From Flavobacterium sp. CF136 (GTDB lineage Bacteria; Bacteroidota; Bacteroidia; Flavobacteriales; Flavobacteriaceae): a DNA stretch of 64,000 nucleotides. This document shows positions 7,682 to 16,512 of the stretch, one piece after another. How positions within the stretch are numbered: the stretch's first letter is position 1; each line of letters opens with the position of its first letter. A program made the translations under genes and the position numbers. The notes under the pieces were generated by a model, which made no database searches, was not told the origin of the DNA, and worked only from the letters and a program-made list of their open reading frames with translations. The stretch spans positions 1 through 64,000 of the forward strand of contig NZ_AKJZ01000049.1 of the NCBI RefSeq assembly GCF_000282055.1, in the 5' to 3' direction.

Positions 7682-8296
7682 ATGATATTTTACGGAGCAA
7701 AATCAACTGCAATTAAAAATGGAGTAATCAGAAACGTTGCTTGTCCATATTGTCAAACAAATACAGTAATGAATTATACTGTATTTGGAAGATACGCACA
7801 TATTTACTGGATTCCGTTTTTTCCGATTGGAAAACAACAAATATTAGAATGTAATCATTGTAAATCGACTTATGAATTAAAAAATTTGCCCGAAGTTATT
7901 AAACAAAAATTCCATAAAGAGCAAGAACAAAATCCTGCAAAAACACCAATAACGCATTTTACTTTTTCAATTATAATTGGATTAGGTATCGCATTTGCCT
8001 TTTTTTCCAGCTTAAAAAGCGATTCTGACAGTAAAGAATTTTCAGAAAACCCGAAAGTTGGAGATGTCTTTTTCGAAACAACGAGTACTGGAAAATACTC
8101 AACTTCGAGGGTTACAAAAGTAACAAAAGACAGTGTTTTTGTTTTAGTAAATAATATGGAAATTGAGCAAAAGTCAAGTGTTGATAAAATAAATATTGAC
8201 AGCAATTTTACAACCGTTAAAGATAGCTATAGCCGAAAACAAATCATAGATTTCTATAAAGATGGAAAAACAATTTATGAAATTCAACGAAAATAA
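7682..8296 (+). CDS. Zinc-ribbon, single-pass membrane protein
   Basis: A 204-residue protein. An N-terminal zinc ribbon has two Cys pairs, CPYC and CNHC, around residues 22-65, and contains the YWIPFFPIGK stretch typical of a family of small bacterial zinc-ribbon membrane proteins. A single transmembrane helix (FTFSIIIGLGIAFAFFSSL, about residues 100-118) is followed by a hydrophilic tail. I do not recognise a specific function. The coaD ATG follows its stop codon directly, so the two are co-transcribed. Confidence 0.65.
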   Translation: MIFYGAKSTAIKNGVIRNVACPYCQTNTVMNYTVFGRYAHIYWIPFFPIGKQQILECNHCKSTYELKNLPEVIKQKFHKEQEQNPAKTPITHFTFSIIIGLGIAFAFFSSLKSDSDSKEFSENPKVGDVFFETTSTGKYSTSRVTKVTKDSVFVLVNNMEIEQKSSVDKINIDSNFTTVKDSYSRKQIIDFYKDGKTIYEIQRK

Positions 8297-8755
8297 ATGA
8301 AAAAAGCCATATTTCCCGGATCATTTGACCCAATCACATTAGGTCATGAAGACATTATAAAAAGAGGAATTTCACTATTTGATGAGATCGTAATCGCCAT
8401 TGGTATCAATGCTGAAAAAAAATACATGTTTTCACTCGAAGAAAGAAAACGATTCATTGAGGAAACCTTTAAAAATGAACCAAAAGTAACGGTTATAACC
8501 TATGAAGGTTTAACAATTGATTTGTGCCACAAACTAAAAGCCAATTTTATTTTAAGAGGTTTGCGTAATCCTGCCGATTTCGAGTTCGAAAAAGCTATTG
8601 CACATACTAACAGGCGCTTGTCTAAAATTGAAACCGTATTTTTATTAACTGCAGCAAGAACCTCTTATATAAGTTCAAGTATTGTTCGTGATGTATTGCG
8701 AAATGGCGGGGAATATGAAATGCTGGTTCCGGATGCTGTGCGGGTTCATAAGTAA
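8297..8755 (+). CDS. coaD: Phosphopantetheine adenylyltransferase
   Basis: A 152-residue enzyme, normal length for the family. It adenylylates 4'-phosphopantetheine to dephospho-CoA, the fourth step of CoA synthesis, in the cytosol. The N-terminus AIFPGSFDPITLGHEDII contains the TxGH nucleotidyltransferase motif. The C-terminal YISSSIVRDV is the second conserved motif (ISSSxVR), and RGLRNPADFEFE is the substrate-binding loop. It abuts the zinc-ribbon gene with no gap. Confidence 0.96.
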   Translation: MKKAIFPGSFDPITLGHEDIIKRGISLFDEIVIAIGINAEKKYMFSLEERKRFIEETFKNEPKVTVITYEGLTIDLCHKLKANFILRGLRNPADFEFEKAIAHTNRRLSKIETVFLLTAARTSYISSSIVRDVLRNGGEYEMLVPDAVRVHK

Positions 8756-8766
8756 TCATGTATGAA

Positions 8767-8866
8767 GTCATTGCGAGGAACGAAGCAAACACACTAATAA
8801 AATCACAATCTGCATAATTATGGAGCACGTCAATCGATATGAGATTGCTTCGTTCCCCGCAAAGAC
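8767..8866. repeat. Dispersed inverted repeat with 22-bp arms
   Basis: GTCATTGCGAGGAACGAAGC at 8767 pairs with the complementary arm ending at 8866, with two mismatches and a 56-base spacer. It lies in the gap between coaD and the PhnA gene and is a common kind of genome-scattered palindrome. Confidence 0.75.
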
Positions 8867-8889
8867 AAAACAAAAAAAGAAACCAAATA

Positions 8890-8897
8890 TAAATTTG
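8890..8897 (+). promoter_or_regulatory. -7 box of the PhnA-type gene
   Basis: TAAATTTG matches TAnnTTTG about 52 bases before the ATG at 8949. No -33 TTG was found. Confidence 0.4.
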
Positions 8898-8948
8898 TAA
8901 CCCTCCCGAATTAAAAGTAATTTCGACCCCTCAAATAAACACCAAACA

Positions 8949-9527
8949 ATGAGCATAGAAAGAGAATTAAACAAACGCAGCGGATCGAAATGTGAACTTT
9001 GTGGCGCAACCGAAAACCTAAAGGTATATACCGTTTTACCAACACAAAAAGGCGGAATAGACGAAAGTGTATTGACTTGCAATACCTGTAATGACCAAAT
9101 AGAAAATCCGGATAATGTAGATTTAAATCACTGGAGATGCTTAAACGACAGTATGTGGAACGAAAATGTTGCTGTACAGGTTGTAGCATGGAGAATGTTA
9201 AACCGTATGCGTGCTGCAGGCTGGCCACAGGAATTATTGGATATGATGTATCTCGACGAAGATACACTTGCATGGGCCCAGGCAACAGGCGAAGGAGAAG
9301 ATGACGAAAATAAAATCATTCACCGCGACAGTAATGGAGTAATTTTAGAACACGGGGATTCTGTTGTTTTAATCAAAGATTTAAAAGTAAAAGGATCAAG
9401 TATGGTTGCCAAACAGGGAACTGCAGTACGTAACATCCGTTTAGATCACGAAAATGCTGAATACATTGAAGGAAAAGTAGATGGACAGCAAATTGTAATT
9501 ATCACTCAATATGTGAAGAAAATATAA
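8949..9527 (+). CDS. PhnA-domain zinc-ribbon protein
   Basis: A 192-residue protein with an N-terminal zinc ribbon (CELCGATENLKVYTV ... CNTCNDQ, about residues 13-50) and the C-terminal PhnA domain (GDSVVLIKDLKVKGSSMVAKQGT ... IVIITQYVKKI). Despite the PhnA name, no phosphonate catabolism genes are present, and the family's role in Bacteroidota is unknown. The protein is cytosolic. It is monocistronic, with its own -7 box and a shared terminator. Confidence 0.82.
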   Translation: MSIERELNKRSGSKCELCGATENLKVYTVLPTQKGGIDESVLTCNTCNDQIENPDNVDLNHWRCLNDSMWNENVAVQVVAWRMLNRMRAAGWPQELLDMMYLDEDTLAWAQATGEGEDDENKIIHRDSNGVILEHGDSVVLIKDLKVKGSSMVAKQGTAVRNIRLDHENAEYIEGKVDGQQIVIITQYVKKI

Positions 9528-9590
9528 ATTCTCAGTTACCAGTCACAGTTTTCAGTAAGTAATAAAACAGTCATGAAAACCGTAAACTAA

Positions 9591-9621
9591 AAAAGGCTAT
9601 TCAAATTGAATAGCCTTTTTT
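9591..9621. terminator. Bidirectional terminator
   Basis: AAAAGGCTATTCAA and TTGAATAGCCTTTT form a strong stem with A and T runs on both sides, between the convergent PhnA-type gene and the gene at 9650. Confidence 0.85.
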
Positions 9622-9649
9622 GTATTTCTTATTTTTATTTTGAAATAAA

Positions 9650-10096
9650 TTATTTTTGGAATAATTTATTGATTTGTTCTTTTACCAATGGTTCAGAAAC
9701 GCTGTTTGTAGCAGAATCTCTGTCTTTGCTTGAAACCATAAATTGAACAGTAGCTTTATCCGGAACTACATTTCCTGTATAATGCAACCAGATATAATTA
9801 TTAGGCAATTCTAATTTAATATCGTATAAAGGAGTTGCAGTAAAACCACCTACAATAATATTATAAAGATTAGTATAATCATTATCAAGGTTTTTGAAAG
9901 AGAACTTTCTTAAATTTGAAGTATCGTCATCATTCAAAATACTAGTATAATAAACAGTATATTCATCTCCAATTTTTTGAATATAATTGTTATTTACTTT
10001 TCCTAACTTTTCTACAGGCACAGTTTCTAAAACTTTAATTTGTGCAAAAGAGGCAAAACTACAGAACAAAATGGCAAGGGTAATAATCTTTTTCAT
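9650..10096 (-). CDS. Secreted protein of unknown function
   Basis: A 148-residue protein with a Sec signal peptide (MKKIITLAILFCSFASFAQ, probable cleavage after residue 18-19) and a mostly beta-predicted mature part, probably periplasmic. I do not recognise a family. The 261 bases upstream to the helicase gene are very A/T-rich and contain no other gene that I can see. Confidence 0.65.
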   Translation of the reverse strand: MKKIITLAILFCSFASFAQIKVLETVPVEKLGKVNNNYIQKIGDEYTVYYTSILNDDDTSNLRKFSFKNLDNDYTNLYNIIVGGFTATPLYDIKLELPNNYIWLHYTGNVVPDKATVQFMVSSKDRDSATNSVSEPLVKEQINKLFQK

Positions 10097-10357
10097 AATG
10101 ATTTTGGGGTTAATTTTTTAACTAATACAATATTCGCCGAAATTAATAAAAATTACCACTAAAATCATTATTTTATAAATATTAAATTGAGTTTTTTGTT
10201 CACTACCATTTCATTACAAAAATAAAAAACACATAACTTTTTAATAATCAATAAATTAAACACTTACATTACACAAAAAAAAAATTAAATATAAGACCCA
10301 AAAAAATTTATTTAAAGCACTAAAAAATCCAAAACTTACAATCAAAAAATAAGAAAA

Positions 10358-11707
10358 TTACTTCTCCTCTTCTTTCTTAATTACCCTTCTGGCGACCTCA
10401 ATTTTAAATTTTTTCCCCTTCATTTTCTCATCTTTCACATTTTTAAGCAAATCTTTCACTTTATTGTATTTTACAGCAGCAAACGAAATAAAATCTTTTA
10501 CCTCAATCAAACCTAAATCTCCTTTTTCGAGTTTTCCTTTTTGAGAAAAGAATCCAACAATATCAATTTTATTCAGTTTTGTTTTCTTTCCGCCACTAAT
10601 ATAAATAGTTTGAAATTCCGGTGGTTTTGGTAAAGTAGTTGTATTTTCTACATTCAGGACATCCATCCCGTAATCGATATAATCAAGTTTTTTTTCACTT
10701 TCGTGGATGATGATGTACGCTGTTCCTGAAGCCTGCATACGTGCGGTACGACCATTTCTATGGGTAAATTCATCTTCTTTTAGAGGAAGATGATAATGAA
10801 TTACATGTTTCATTTCCGGGATATCCAATCCACGGGCAGCCAAATCCGTTGTAACTAAATACCCCACACTTCCATTTCTAAACTGAATCAAAGCACGTTC
10901 ACGCTCGTCCTGATCCATTCCGCCATGATAATACACAGAGTAAATCCCTTTTTCGTTTAACGTATCACTAATACGTTCAGCTGCGTCACGATGATTACAG
11001 AAAATAATAGCCGATTCCGATTTCAGGGAACAAATTAAATTGAATAAACTCTCTAATTTATCTTTTGAAGGAGAAACAACCATTTTCATCGAAAGATTTG
11101 CTTTTTCTTCTTCCTCAGGAATAAAATCTAAAATGGTCGGATTAACAACACGCGTATATCTTGGAATCTCAACATCTGAAGTTGCCGAAACCAGAACTCG
11201 TTTGTTCAGTTTCGATAATTTTCCGATAATAAATGACATTTGTTCATGAAAACCCAATTGAAGCGATTTATCAAATTCATCAAGAATTAAAGTCTGAATT
11301 TTATCTAAACGAAAAGTTCCTCTGTCAATATGATCAGCAATTCTTCCCGGAGTTCCGATTAAAACGGCCGGAGGATTGCTTAAGTTTTTAATTTCTGTAT
11401 CAATAGAGTGGCCGCCGTAGCAAATATTTACTTTATAATCGGTACCCATTTTTTTCCAAACCTGTTCAATTTGTAATCCCAATTCACGGGAAGGAACCAA
11501 AATCAGACATTGAACCGAAAGAATTTCCGGCTGCAGTAATTCTAAAACCGGCAATAAAAAAGCTAATGTTTTTCCCGAACCAGTCGGAGAAAGCAGTAAA
11601 ACATTATTATCATTAAGAATTGCGTCCTGCGCAACTTCCTGCATTTCATTTAGGCTTTCAATACCTAAATTTAAAAGTATATTATTGGAATGGTGTTTCT
11701 TATTCAT
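10358..11707 (-). CDS. DEAD-box RNA helicase with DbpA-type C-terminal domain
   Basis: A 449-residue protein that unwinds RNA with ATP, probably in ribosome assembly or RNA turnover. Helicase motifs in order: LLLSPTGSGKT (motif I, about residue 37), LILDEFDKS (motif II, a DEFD variant of DEAD), SAT (motif III), the RGLDIPEM and HRNGRTAR region (motifs V-VI). The C-terminal ~70 residues (KTKLNKIDIVGFFSQKGKLEKGDLG ... VKYNKVKDLL) resemble the RNA-recognition DbpA domain. DEFD in place of DEAD recurs in this branch. Its -7 box ends only four bases before the ATG. Confidence 0.9.
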   Translation of the reverse strand: MNKKHHSNNILLNLGIESLNEMQEVAQDAILNDNNVLLLSPTGSGKTLAFLLPVLELLQPEILSVQCLILVPSRELGLQIEQVWKKMGTDYKVNICYGGHSIDTEIKNLSNPPAVLIGTPGRIADHIDRGTFRLDKIQTLILDEFDKSLQLGFHEQMSFIIGKLSKLNKRVLVSATSDVEIPRYTRVVNPTILDFIPEEEEKANLSMKMVVSPSKDKLESLFNLICSLKSESAIIFCNHRDAAERISDTLNEKGIYSVYYHGGMDQDERERALIQFRNGSVGYLVTTDLAARGLDIPEMKHVIHYHLPLKEDEFTHRNGRTARMQASGTAYIIIHESEKKLDYIDYGMDVLNVENTTTLPKPPEFQTIYISGGKKTKLNKIDIVGFFSQKGKLEKGDLGLIEVKDFISFAAVKYNKVKDLLKNVKDEKMKGKKFKIEVARRVIKKEEEK

Positions 11708-11711
11708 TTTG

Positions 11712-11719
11712 CAAAAGTA
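11712..11719 (-). promoter_or_regulatory. -7 box abutting the helicase start codon
   Basis: The minus strand reads TACTTTTG, and only CAAA separates it from the ATG at 11707. Transcription from it would begin at or within a base or two of the start codon, giving a leaderless mRNA. Confidence 0.5.
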
Positions 11720-11906
11720 AGTAAATTAGATTTGAGATTGTTAGATTTTTAGATTATCAGCAAATTGTAAAATTAATTTGACTTTCTAATAATTGCCACA
11801 AGTTTGAGGTTTTGCAGGCTTTACGGTAAAAATCTACATCACTTTAATCGTATTTCGAAACTGAAACCTGAAACTTGAAATCTTTTTAAAACAAACTGAA
11901 ATTATC

Positions 11907-11914
11907 TATATTTG
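11907..11914 (+). promoter_or_regulatory. -7 box of the M14 peptidase gene
   Basis: TATATTTG matches TAnnTTTG about 24 bases before the ATG at 11938. Confidence 0.5.
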
Positions 11915-11937
11915 AATCACGTTTTAAAAACCAAAAC

Positions 11938-13665
11938 ATGAAACTTTTTCTTCTGCCACTCCTGCTCTTTTCATTTGCCCTTTTTGCTCAGAACGCTACA
12001 AAATATGATACTTTTTTTGAAAAAGGAAACGGAAATCAATCGGCTTCTTATCAGGAAACTATTGCGTATTACAAACTTTTAGCCAATGATTTTTCGACGA
12101 TTCAAATCAAGGAAATGGGTTTAACGGATTCCGGTGAACCTTTGCATATGGTGGTTTACAATCCTGAAAAGGAATTTGATTTTGAGAAAATCCAAAAAAA
12201 CAAAGCGGTACTTTTTATCAATAACGGAATTCATGCCGGCGAGCCCGACGGAATTGATGCGACCATGCAATTCTATAGAGATTTAGCAATTGGAAAAATG
12301 AAACCGCCCAAAAATACGGTTTTGGTATGTATTCCGGTTTATAATATTGACGGGGCTTTAAACCGAAATTCTACCACAAGGGCAAACCAGAATGGTCCTG
12401 AAATTTATGGCTTTAGGGGAAATGCAAGAAATTACGATTTAAATCGCGATCTGATGAAATCGGATACCCGAAATACGAAAAGTTTTGTTGAAATTTTTCA
12501 GAAAATAAACGCTGATGTTTTTATAGATAATCACGTCAGCAACGGTTCTGATTATCAATATAAACTGACCTACATTATGACACAGCACAACAAATTAGGA
12601 GCTATTCTGGGTGATTTTATGAATACCGAAATGATGCCTGCTTTAGTAAAAGATCTACAGAAAAAGAAAATTGAAACAACACCTTATGTAGATTCTTTTA
12701 AGGACACTCCGGATAAAGGTTTTGGGCAGTTTGTTGACAGTCCAAGATATACTACTGGTTATACTTCTTTGTTCAATACAATTGGTTTTGTAGTCGAAAC
12801 TCATATGCTGAAAAAATATGCTGATCGCGTAAAAGTGACTTACGAATACATGAAATCAACAATGGATTTTACGGATGCCTATTACCAAAAAATCAAAGAA
12901 CTTAGACTAAAAAATCTGGAACAATATCAGCCCAAAAAATCATATACTTTGCAATGGGAACTGGACAGTACAAAAGCCACCACTTTTTCATTTTCAGGAT
13001 ATGAAGCGGGATACAAACAAAGTGAAGCCACAACAGGAAACCGCTTGTATTACGATCGAAGTAAACCGTATAAAAAAGACGTTCCTTATATCAAAGAATT
13101 CAAATCACAAAAAGACGTTGTTATTCCATTTGCTTATATCATTCCGCATGGTTATTGGAATATTATTGATCTTTTGAAGAATAATAACATTTCGTTTACC
13201 CAACTTAAAAACGATACGATTATAGAAGTGGAAAGTTATAAAATTGCCAATTTCAAAACTGTTCCGAATGCCTACGAAGGACATTATTTACACCAAAATA
13301 CAACCGTAACTTCTAAAATTGTAAAAATGGCTTTTGCCAAAGGCGATTATCTGGTTCCAACGAGTCAGAAAGGCGTGAAATATTTACTGGAAGCTTTTGA
13401 ACCTGAAGGAGTAGATTCCTTTTTTAACTGGAATTTTTTCGATACCATTTTACAGCAAAAAGAACATTATTCTGATTATGTTTTTGAAGATACTGCAGCA
13501 AAACTTTTAAAAGAAAATCCAGCATTAAAAGCAGAATTAGAAACCAAAAAACAAAATGACGTCGAGTTTGCTAAAAACCCGAAAGCGCAATTAGACTGGA
13601 TATACAAACATTCTGTTTATTATGAAAAAGCACATTTGCAGTATCCTGTTTATCGATTGCTTTAA
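11938..13665 (+). CDS. Secreted M14-family zinc metallocarboxypeptidase
   Basis: A 575-residue protein with a signal peptide (MKLFLLPLLLFSFALFAQ), so periplasmic or outer. The M14 zinc site is visible: His99 and Glu102 in the GIHAGEPDG motif and His199 in IDNHVSNGSDY. The YDLNRDLMKSDTRNT segment matches the substrate-binding Asn-Arg region. M14 enzymes remove C-terminal residues from peptides. Here the C-terminal ~250 residues form an extra domain of unknown role. It is followed at 91 bases by a small secreted protein gene. The peptide specificity cannot be read from sequence. Confidence 0.85.
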   Translation: MKLFLLPLLLFSFALFAQNATKYDTFFEKGNGNQSASYQETIAYYKLLANDFSTIQIKEMGLTDSGEPLHMVVYNPEKEFDFEKIQKNKAVLFINNGIHAGEPDGIDATMQFYRDLAIGKMKPPKNTVLVCIPVYNIDGALNRNSTTRANQNGPEIYGFRGNARNYDLNRDLMKSDTRNTKSFVEIFQKINADVFIDNHVSNGSDYQYKLTYIMTQHNKLGAILGDFMNTEMMPALVKDLQKKKIETTPYVDSFKDTPDKGFGQFVDSPRYTTGYTSLFNTIGFVVETHMLKKYADRVKVTYEYMKSTMDFTDAYYQKIKELRLKNLEQYQPKKSYTLQWELDSTKATTFSFSGYEAGYKQSEATTGNRLYYDRSKPYKKDVPYIKEFKSQKDVVIPFAYIIPHGYWNIIDLLKNNNISFTQLKNDTIIEVESYKIANFKTVPNAYEGHYLHQNTTVTSKIVKMAFAKGDYLVPTSQKGVKYLLEAFEPEGVDSFFNWNFFDTILQQKEHYSDYVFEDTAAKLLKENPALKAELETKKQNDVEFAKNPKAQLDWIYKHSVYYEKAHLQYPVYRLL

Positions 13666-13755
13666 TTTTAACTGCAAAATTGGACAATTATATTAAACAT
13701 TTGAAAAGTTTAAACGATTAATTTAAAACTAAATCATAAAAATTACCGCTCAATT

Positions 13756-14358
13756 ATGAACAAACTTTTATTGACTTTTTTGATTTTGCTTTTTGCAAAT
13801 TTATTATCCGGACAAAAATTAATTTCAGGCGAATATGATTCTGGAATGAGACTTTCGTATGATACATCTTCTAATATCCTTACTGGTTATTTTGAAAGTT
13901 ATACCGGTTTGGATGAAGAAACACAAAACCCTAAGTTTTCTTGTATTTTTTATATCGAAGGTAAAGTAACAGGAAAGAAATTCTCGATTAAAACATATTA
14001 CCCGGAAGACAAGAAAGATGATATGATTTCAGGTACAATTGAAATAATAGATAATAAAACAATAAAAATAAGTCTTCCTGAAGAGCATGGAGGTTGCTGG
14101 AACGTACAACATTTTGCCGATAAACCCGAAGAATTTGGTTTAGAGAAAAAAACAACCTGGACGCAAATTAGATATATAGACAATCCCAAATCTTATTTTT
14201 ATAAAGATCAGTCAAATACCAATCGAACAAAAATATATTTACTCAAAGGTGATATTATTTGTGTTGATAAAATCGCAAATGGAAAAGCTTTTTGTACCTA
14301 CTTTGGAAAAAAAATAACGAAAGGCTGGATAAATATAAGCGATCTGAATAAAGTATAA
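13756..14358 (+). CDS. Secreted protein of unknown function with SH3-like tail
   Basis: A 200-residue protein with a signal peptide ending LLSGQ. The middle is beta-rich. The last ~45 residues (IYLLKGDIICVDKIANGKAFCTYFGKKITKGWINISDL) resemble a bacterial SH3-like fold with its characteristic W-hydrophobic ending. No enzyme motif is present. The SH3-like tail could bind peptidoglycan, but that is inference. The 200 bases after it contain nothing recognisable. Confidence 0.6.
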   Translation: MNKLLLTFLILLFANLLSGQKLISGEYDSGMRLSYDTSSNILTGYFESYTGLDEETQNPKFSCIFYIEGKVTGKKFSIKTYYPEDKKDDMISGTIEIIDNKTIKISLPEEHGGCWNVQHFADKPEEFGLEKKTTWTQIRYIDNPKSYFYKDQSNTNRTKIYLLKGDIICVDKIANGKAFCTYFGKKITKGWINISDLNKV

Positions 14359-14563
14359 TCGTGAAATAAATTTTAATTTCAAATATAAATTCAGCTATTA
14401 GATAAATAATTAAAAAAATGACTAAAAGATTCTAAGCCTCTGATAGCGCATTCTATGATAAAAAAACAAGTGAAAATTTAAAAATCAATTTTGAGGCATT
14501 TAATTTTGCCGCTTTTATTGATATTGCAATTGATTTTTGACCTTGATATTGAAAATTATAATT

Positions 14564-15175
14564 TTATTCTTCTATAATAATTTTATTTTCCTCTTCGAAT
14601 AATAACTTGATGTTTTCGTAGGAGTTTTTTAGAGCTTCTTTGATTTGTTCCGGGTTTAACCAGGCAACTTTTTCAATACCTTCTTCTATTTGGCCTTGTG
14701 GTATTCCTTCAAAATCAGAATGCATTTCGAACCAATGCGTTATTTTGAGTTTATATTTTCCGTTACGTTTAAAAACGTGATATGTTTTTTGGAGTTTATC
14801 AATAATGCTAAGTTTTCCAACTCCTGTCTCCTCTTCTACTTCGCGCATGGCAGTGTTCTCAATCTCTTCGCCTTTCTCAATTCCGCCTTTAGGCAAATCC
14901 CATTTTCCGTTTCTGAAAATAAATAAAACTTCTCCTTTTTTATTATAAACCAGACCTCCGCCTGCTTTATTTACCGGAATTTTAGCTTTTAAAGTCTTCA
15001 TAATCTCCTTTTCATCAGGATGATACAAATAAGCTTTCTGAATTTTATTTTGAAACATTTTGACAATAAGATGCTCAATATCAATACTCTCTAGGAGAAA
15101 TAATTGAAAATCGGTCTCTCTTGAGATTTCATTTGTCAAAAAAAGTGGTTTGTCGTTCACAAAAACTTTATACAT
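14564..15175 (-). CDS. Nudix hydrolase
   Basis: A 203-residue protein. The Nudix box GGIEKGEEIENTAMREVEEETG (given here only by its ends G at about 114 and EExG at about 135) fits GX5EX7REUXEEXGU, so it should hydrolyse a nucleoside diphosphate linked to another moiety, with Mg2+. About 75 N-terminal residues precede the Nudix fold and are not recognised. Its ATG lies 7 bases from the divergent pyrE ATG, and the pyrE promoter lies inside this gene's first codons. The substrate is unknown. Confidence 0.88.
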   Translation of the reverse strand: MYKVFVNDKPLFLTNEISRETDFQLFLLESIDIEHLIVKMFQNKIQKAYLYHPDEKEIMKTLKAKIPVNKAGGGLVYNKKGEVLFIFRNGKWDLPKGGIEKGEEIENTAMREVEEETGVGKLSIIDKLQKTYHVFKRNGKYKLKITHWFEMHSDFEGIPQGQIEEGIEKVAWLNPEQIKEALKNSYENIKLLFEEENKIIIEE

Positions 15176-15178
15176 TTG
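15150..15178 (+). promoter_or_regulatory. pyrE promoter nested in the Nudix gene
   Basis: TTG at 15150-15152 and TACATTTG at 15171-15178 are separated by 18 bases, a full consensus promoter. The box ends four bases before the pyrE ATG at 15183, so the transcript would be leaderless or nearly so. The element overlaps the first codons of the divergent Nudix gene. Confidence 0.65.
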
Positions 15179-15182
15179 TACT

Positions 15183-15827
15183 ATGATTTTTAATAAAGAT
15201 ACAGCCGAAAAAACAGCCGAATTGCTTTTGCAAATAAATGCAATTAAATTGAATCCAGAAAATCCTTTTACATGGGCTTCTGGATGGAAATCACCTATTT
15301 ACTGCGATAATAGGTTAATTCTTTCATTTCCGGTCATCCGAAACTACGTTCGTGATGAGTTTGCGAAGAATATAGAAAAACAATTTGGAAAACCAGATGT
15401 TATTGCCGGAGTTGCTACCGGAGCTATAGGAATTGGTATTTTAGTGGCCGAAAGCCTTGGACTGCCTTTTGTATATGTACGCCCGGAAGCAAAAAAACAC
15501 GGCAGACAAAACCAGGTAGAAGGCTTTTTGCAAAAAGGTCAAAACGTGGTTGTTGTTGAAGATTTAATCAGTACCGGAAACAGCAGTTTGTTGGCTGTTG
15601 AAGCCTTACGCAACGAAGGTGCTAATATTAAAGGAATGGCGGCGATTTTTACTTATGGTTTTAATGTTGCCGAAGAGAACTTCAAAAATGCACATATCGA
15701 TTTGTATACATTAAGCAATTATGATAATTTATTGGATTTAGCAGTTCAAAAACAATATATTACTGAAGATCAGCAATCTGCTTTACAAGAATGGAGTATG
15801 AGTCCATCGACTTGGGGACAAGAATAA
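15183..15827 (+). CDS. pyrE: Orotate phosphoribosyltransferase
   Basis: A 214-residue enzyme that joins orotate to PRPP to form OMP in pyrimidine synthesis. The PRPP-binding motif VVVVEDLISTGNSSL (about residues 120-134) and the catalytic loop VRPEAKKHGRQNQ are visible. I chose ATG 15183 because the conserved start IFNKDTAEKTAELLLQINAIKL follows it directly and because the promoter overlaps the 11-residue extension from 15150. An SRPBCC gene follows after 62 bases. Confidence 0.94.
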   Translation: MIFNKDTAEKTAELLLQINAIKLNPENPFTWASGWKSPIYCDNRLILSFPVIRNYVRDEFAKNIEKQFGKPDVIAGVATGAIGIGILVAESLGLPFVYVRPEAKKHGRQNQVEGFLQKGQNVVVVEDLISTGNSSLLAVEALRNEGANIKGMAAIFTYGFNVAEENFKNAHIDLYTLSNYDNLLDLAVQKQYITEDQQSALQEWSMSPSTWGQE

Positions 15828-15889
15828 TTTTAGGATTTTGATTGCTGATTTTAGATTAATAATTTGAATTAAATAAAAATAAAAAATAT

Positions 15890-16282
15890 ATGAACTTAGA
15901 AAGTCCAAAAGTTACTGTTCAGAAATCAGCGCAGGAATTATTCGATTTATTGACTGATGTTAAGAATTTTGAGAAACTAATGCCGGATAACATTGCTAAA
16001 TTTGAAGTAATTGGCGAAGATGCTTTTATTTTTGGATTGAAAGGAATGCCGGAAATAAAACTGAAAATGAAAGAAAAAACAGCTCCAAACAAAATTGTTT
16101 TGGGTGCTGCGAGTGATAAACTTCCGTTTACATTGGTTTCTAACATTGATAGTATTTCTGATTCTGAAAGTGCTGTACAATTACTATTTGAAGGAGAATT
16201 TAACGCTATGATGGCAATGATGATCAAAGGGCCAATTAGTAAGTTTATCGAAACTTTGGCTACTAATATGACCAAATTATAA
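15890..16282 (+). CDS. SRPBCC-family protein
   Basis: A 130-residue single-domain protein with the helix-grip pattern of the SRPBCC (START-like) superfamily: an opening strand (SPKVTVQKSAQELFDLLTDVKNFEKLMP) and a long C-terminal amphipathic helix (GPISKFIETLATNMTKL). These folds bind a hydrophobic ligand. The ligand is unknown. It lies just after pyrE in the same direction and ahead of a terminator, so they are probably co-transcribed. Confidence 0.75.
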   Translation: MNLESPKVTVQKSAQELFDLLTDVKNFEKLMPDNIAKFEVIGEDAFIFGLKGMPEIKLKMKEKTAPNKIVLGAASDKLPFTLVSNIDSISDSESAVQLLFEGEFNAMMAMMIKGPISKFIETLATNMTKL

Positions 16283-16321
16283 TTATCAATTGTTAATTAT
16301 TTGATTTATACATAAAAATTT

Positions 16322-16352
16322 AAAGTCCGATTTTACGATCGGACTTTTTTTT
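16322..16352. terminator. Terminator after the pyrE-SRPBCC unit
   Basis: AAAGTCCGAT (16322-16331) pairs perfectly with ATCGGACTTT (16338-16347), followed by a T-run. Confidence 0.85.
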
Positions 16353-16404
16353 TACCACAGATTCAACGAGATTTAATGATTTTTTTTGTTCACGCAGATT
16401 CTGC

Positions 16405-16438
16405 AGATTGAGCTGATTTATAGATTGAGCTGATTTAT
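16405..16438. repeat. 17-bp perfect tandem duplication
   Basis: AGATTGAGCTGATTTAT occurs twice head to tail (16405-16421 and 16422-16438) in the non-coding gap between the SRPBCC gene and birA. Confidence 0.85.
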
Positions 16439-16512
16439 TTCTTTTATTCAAAGTTTTTTCAACAAAAGACAAAACCTCAGAACCTTGCCGCTTTGAGCTT
16501 TTATACCTTCCT

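Noticed and set aside
8949..9527. Phosphonate metabolism gene phnA
   Set aside because: The domain name is historical and no phosphonate pathway genes are nearby.
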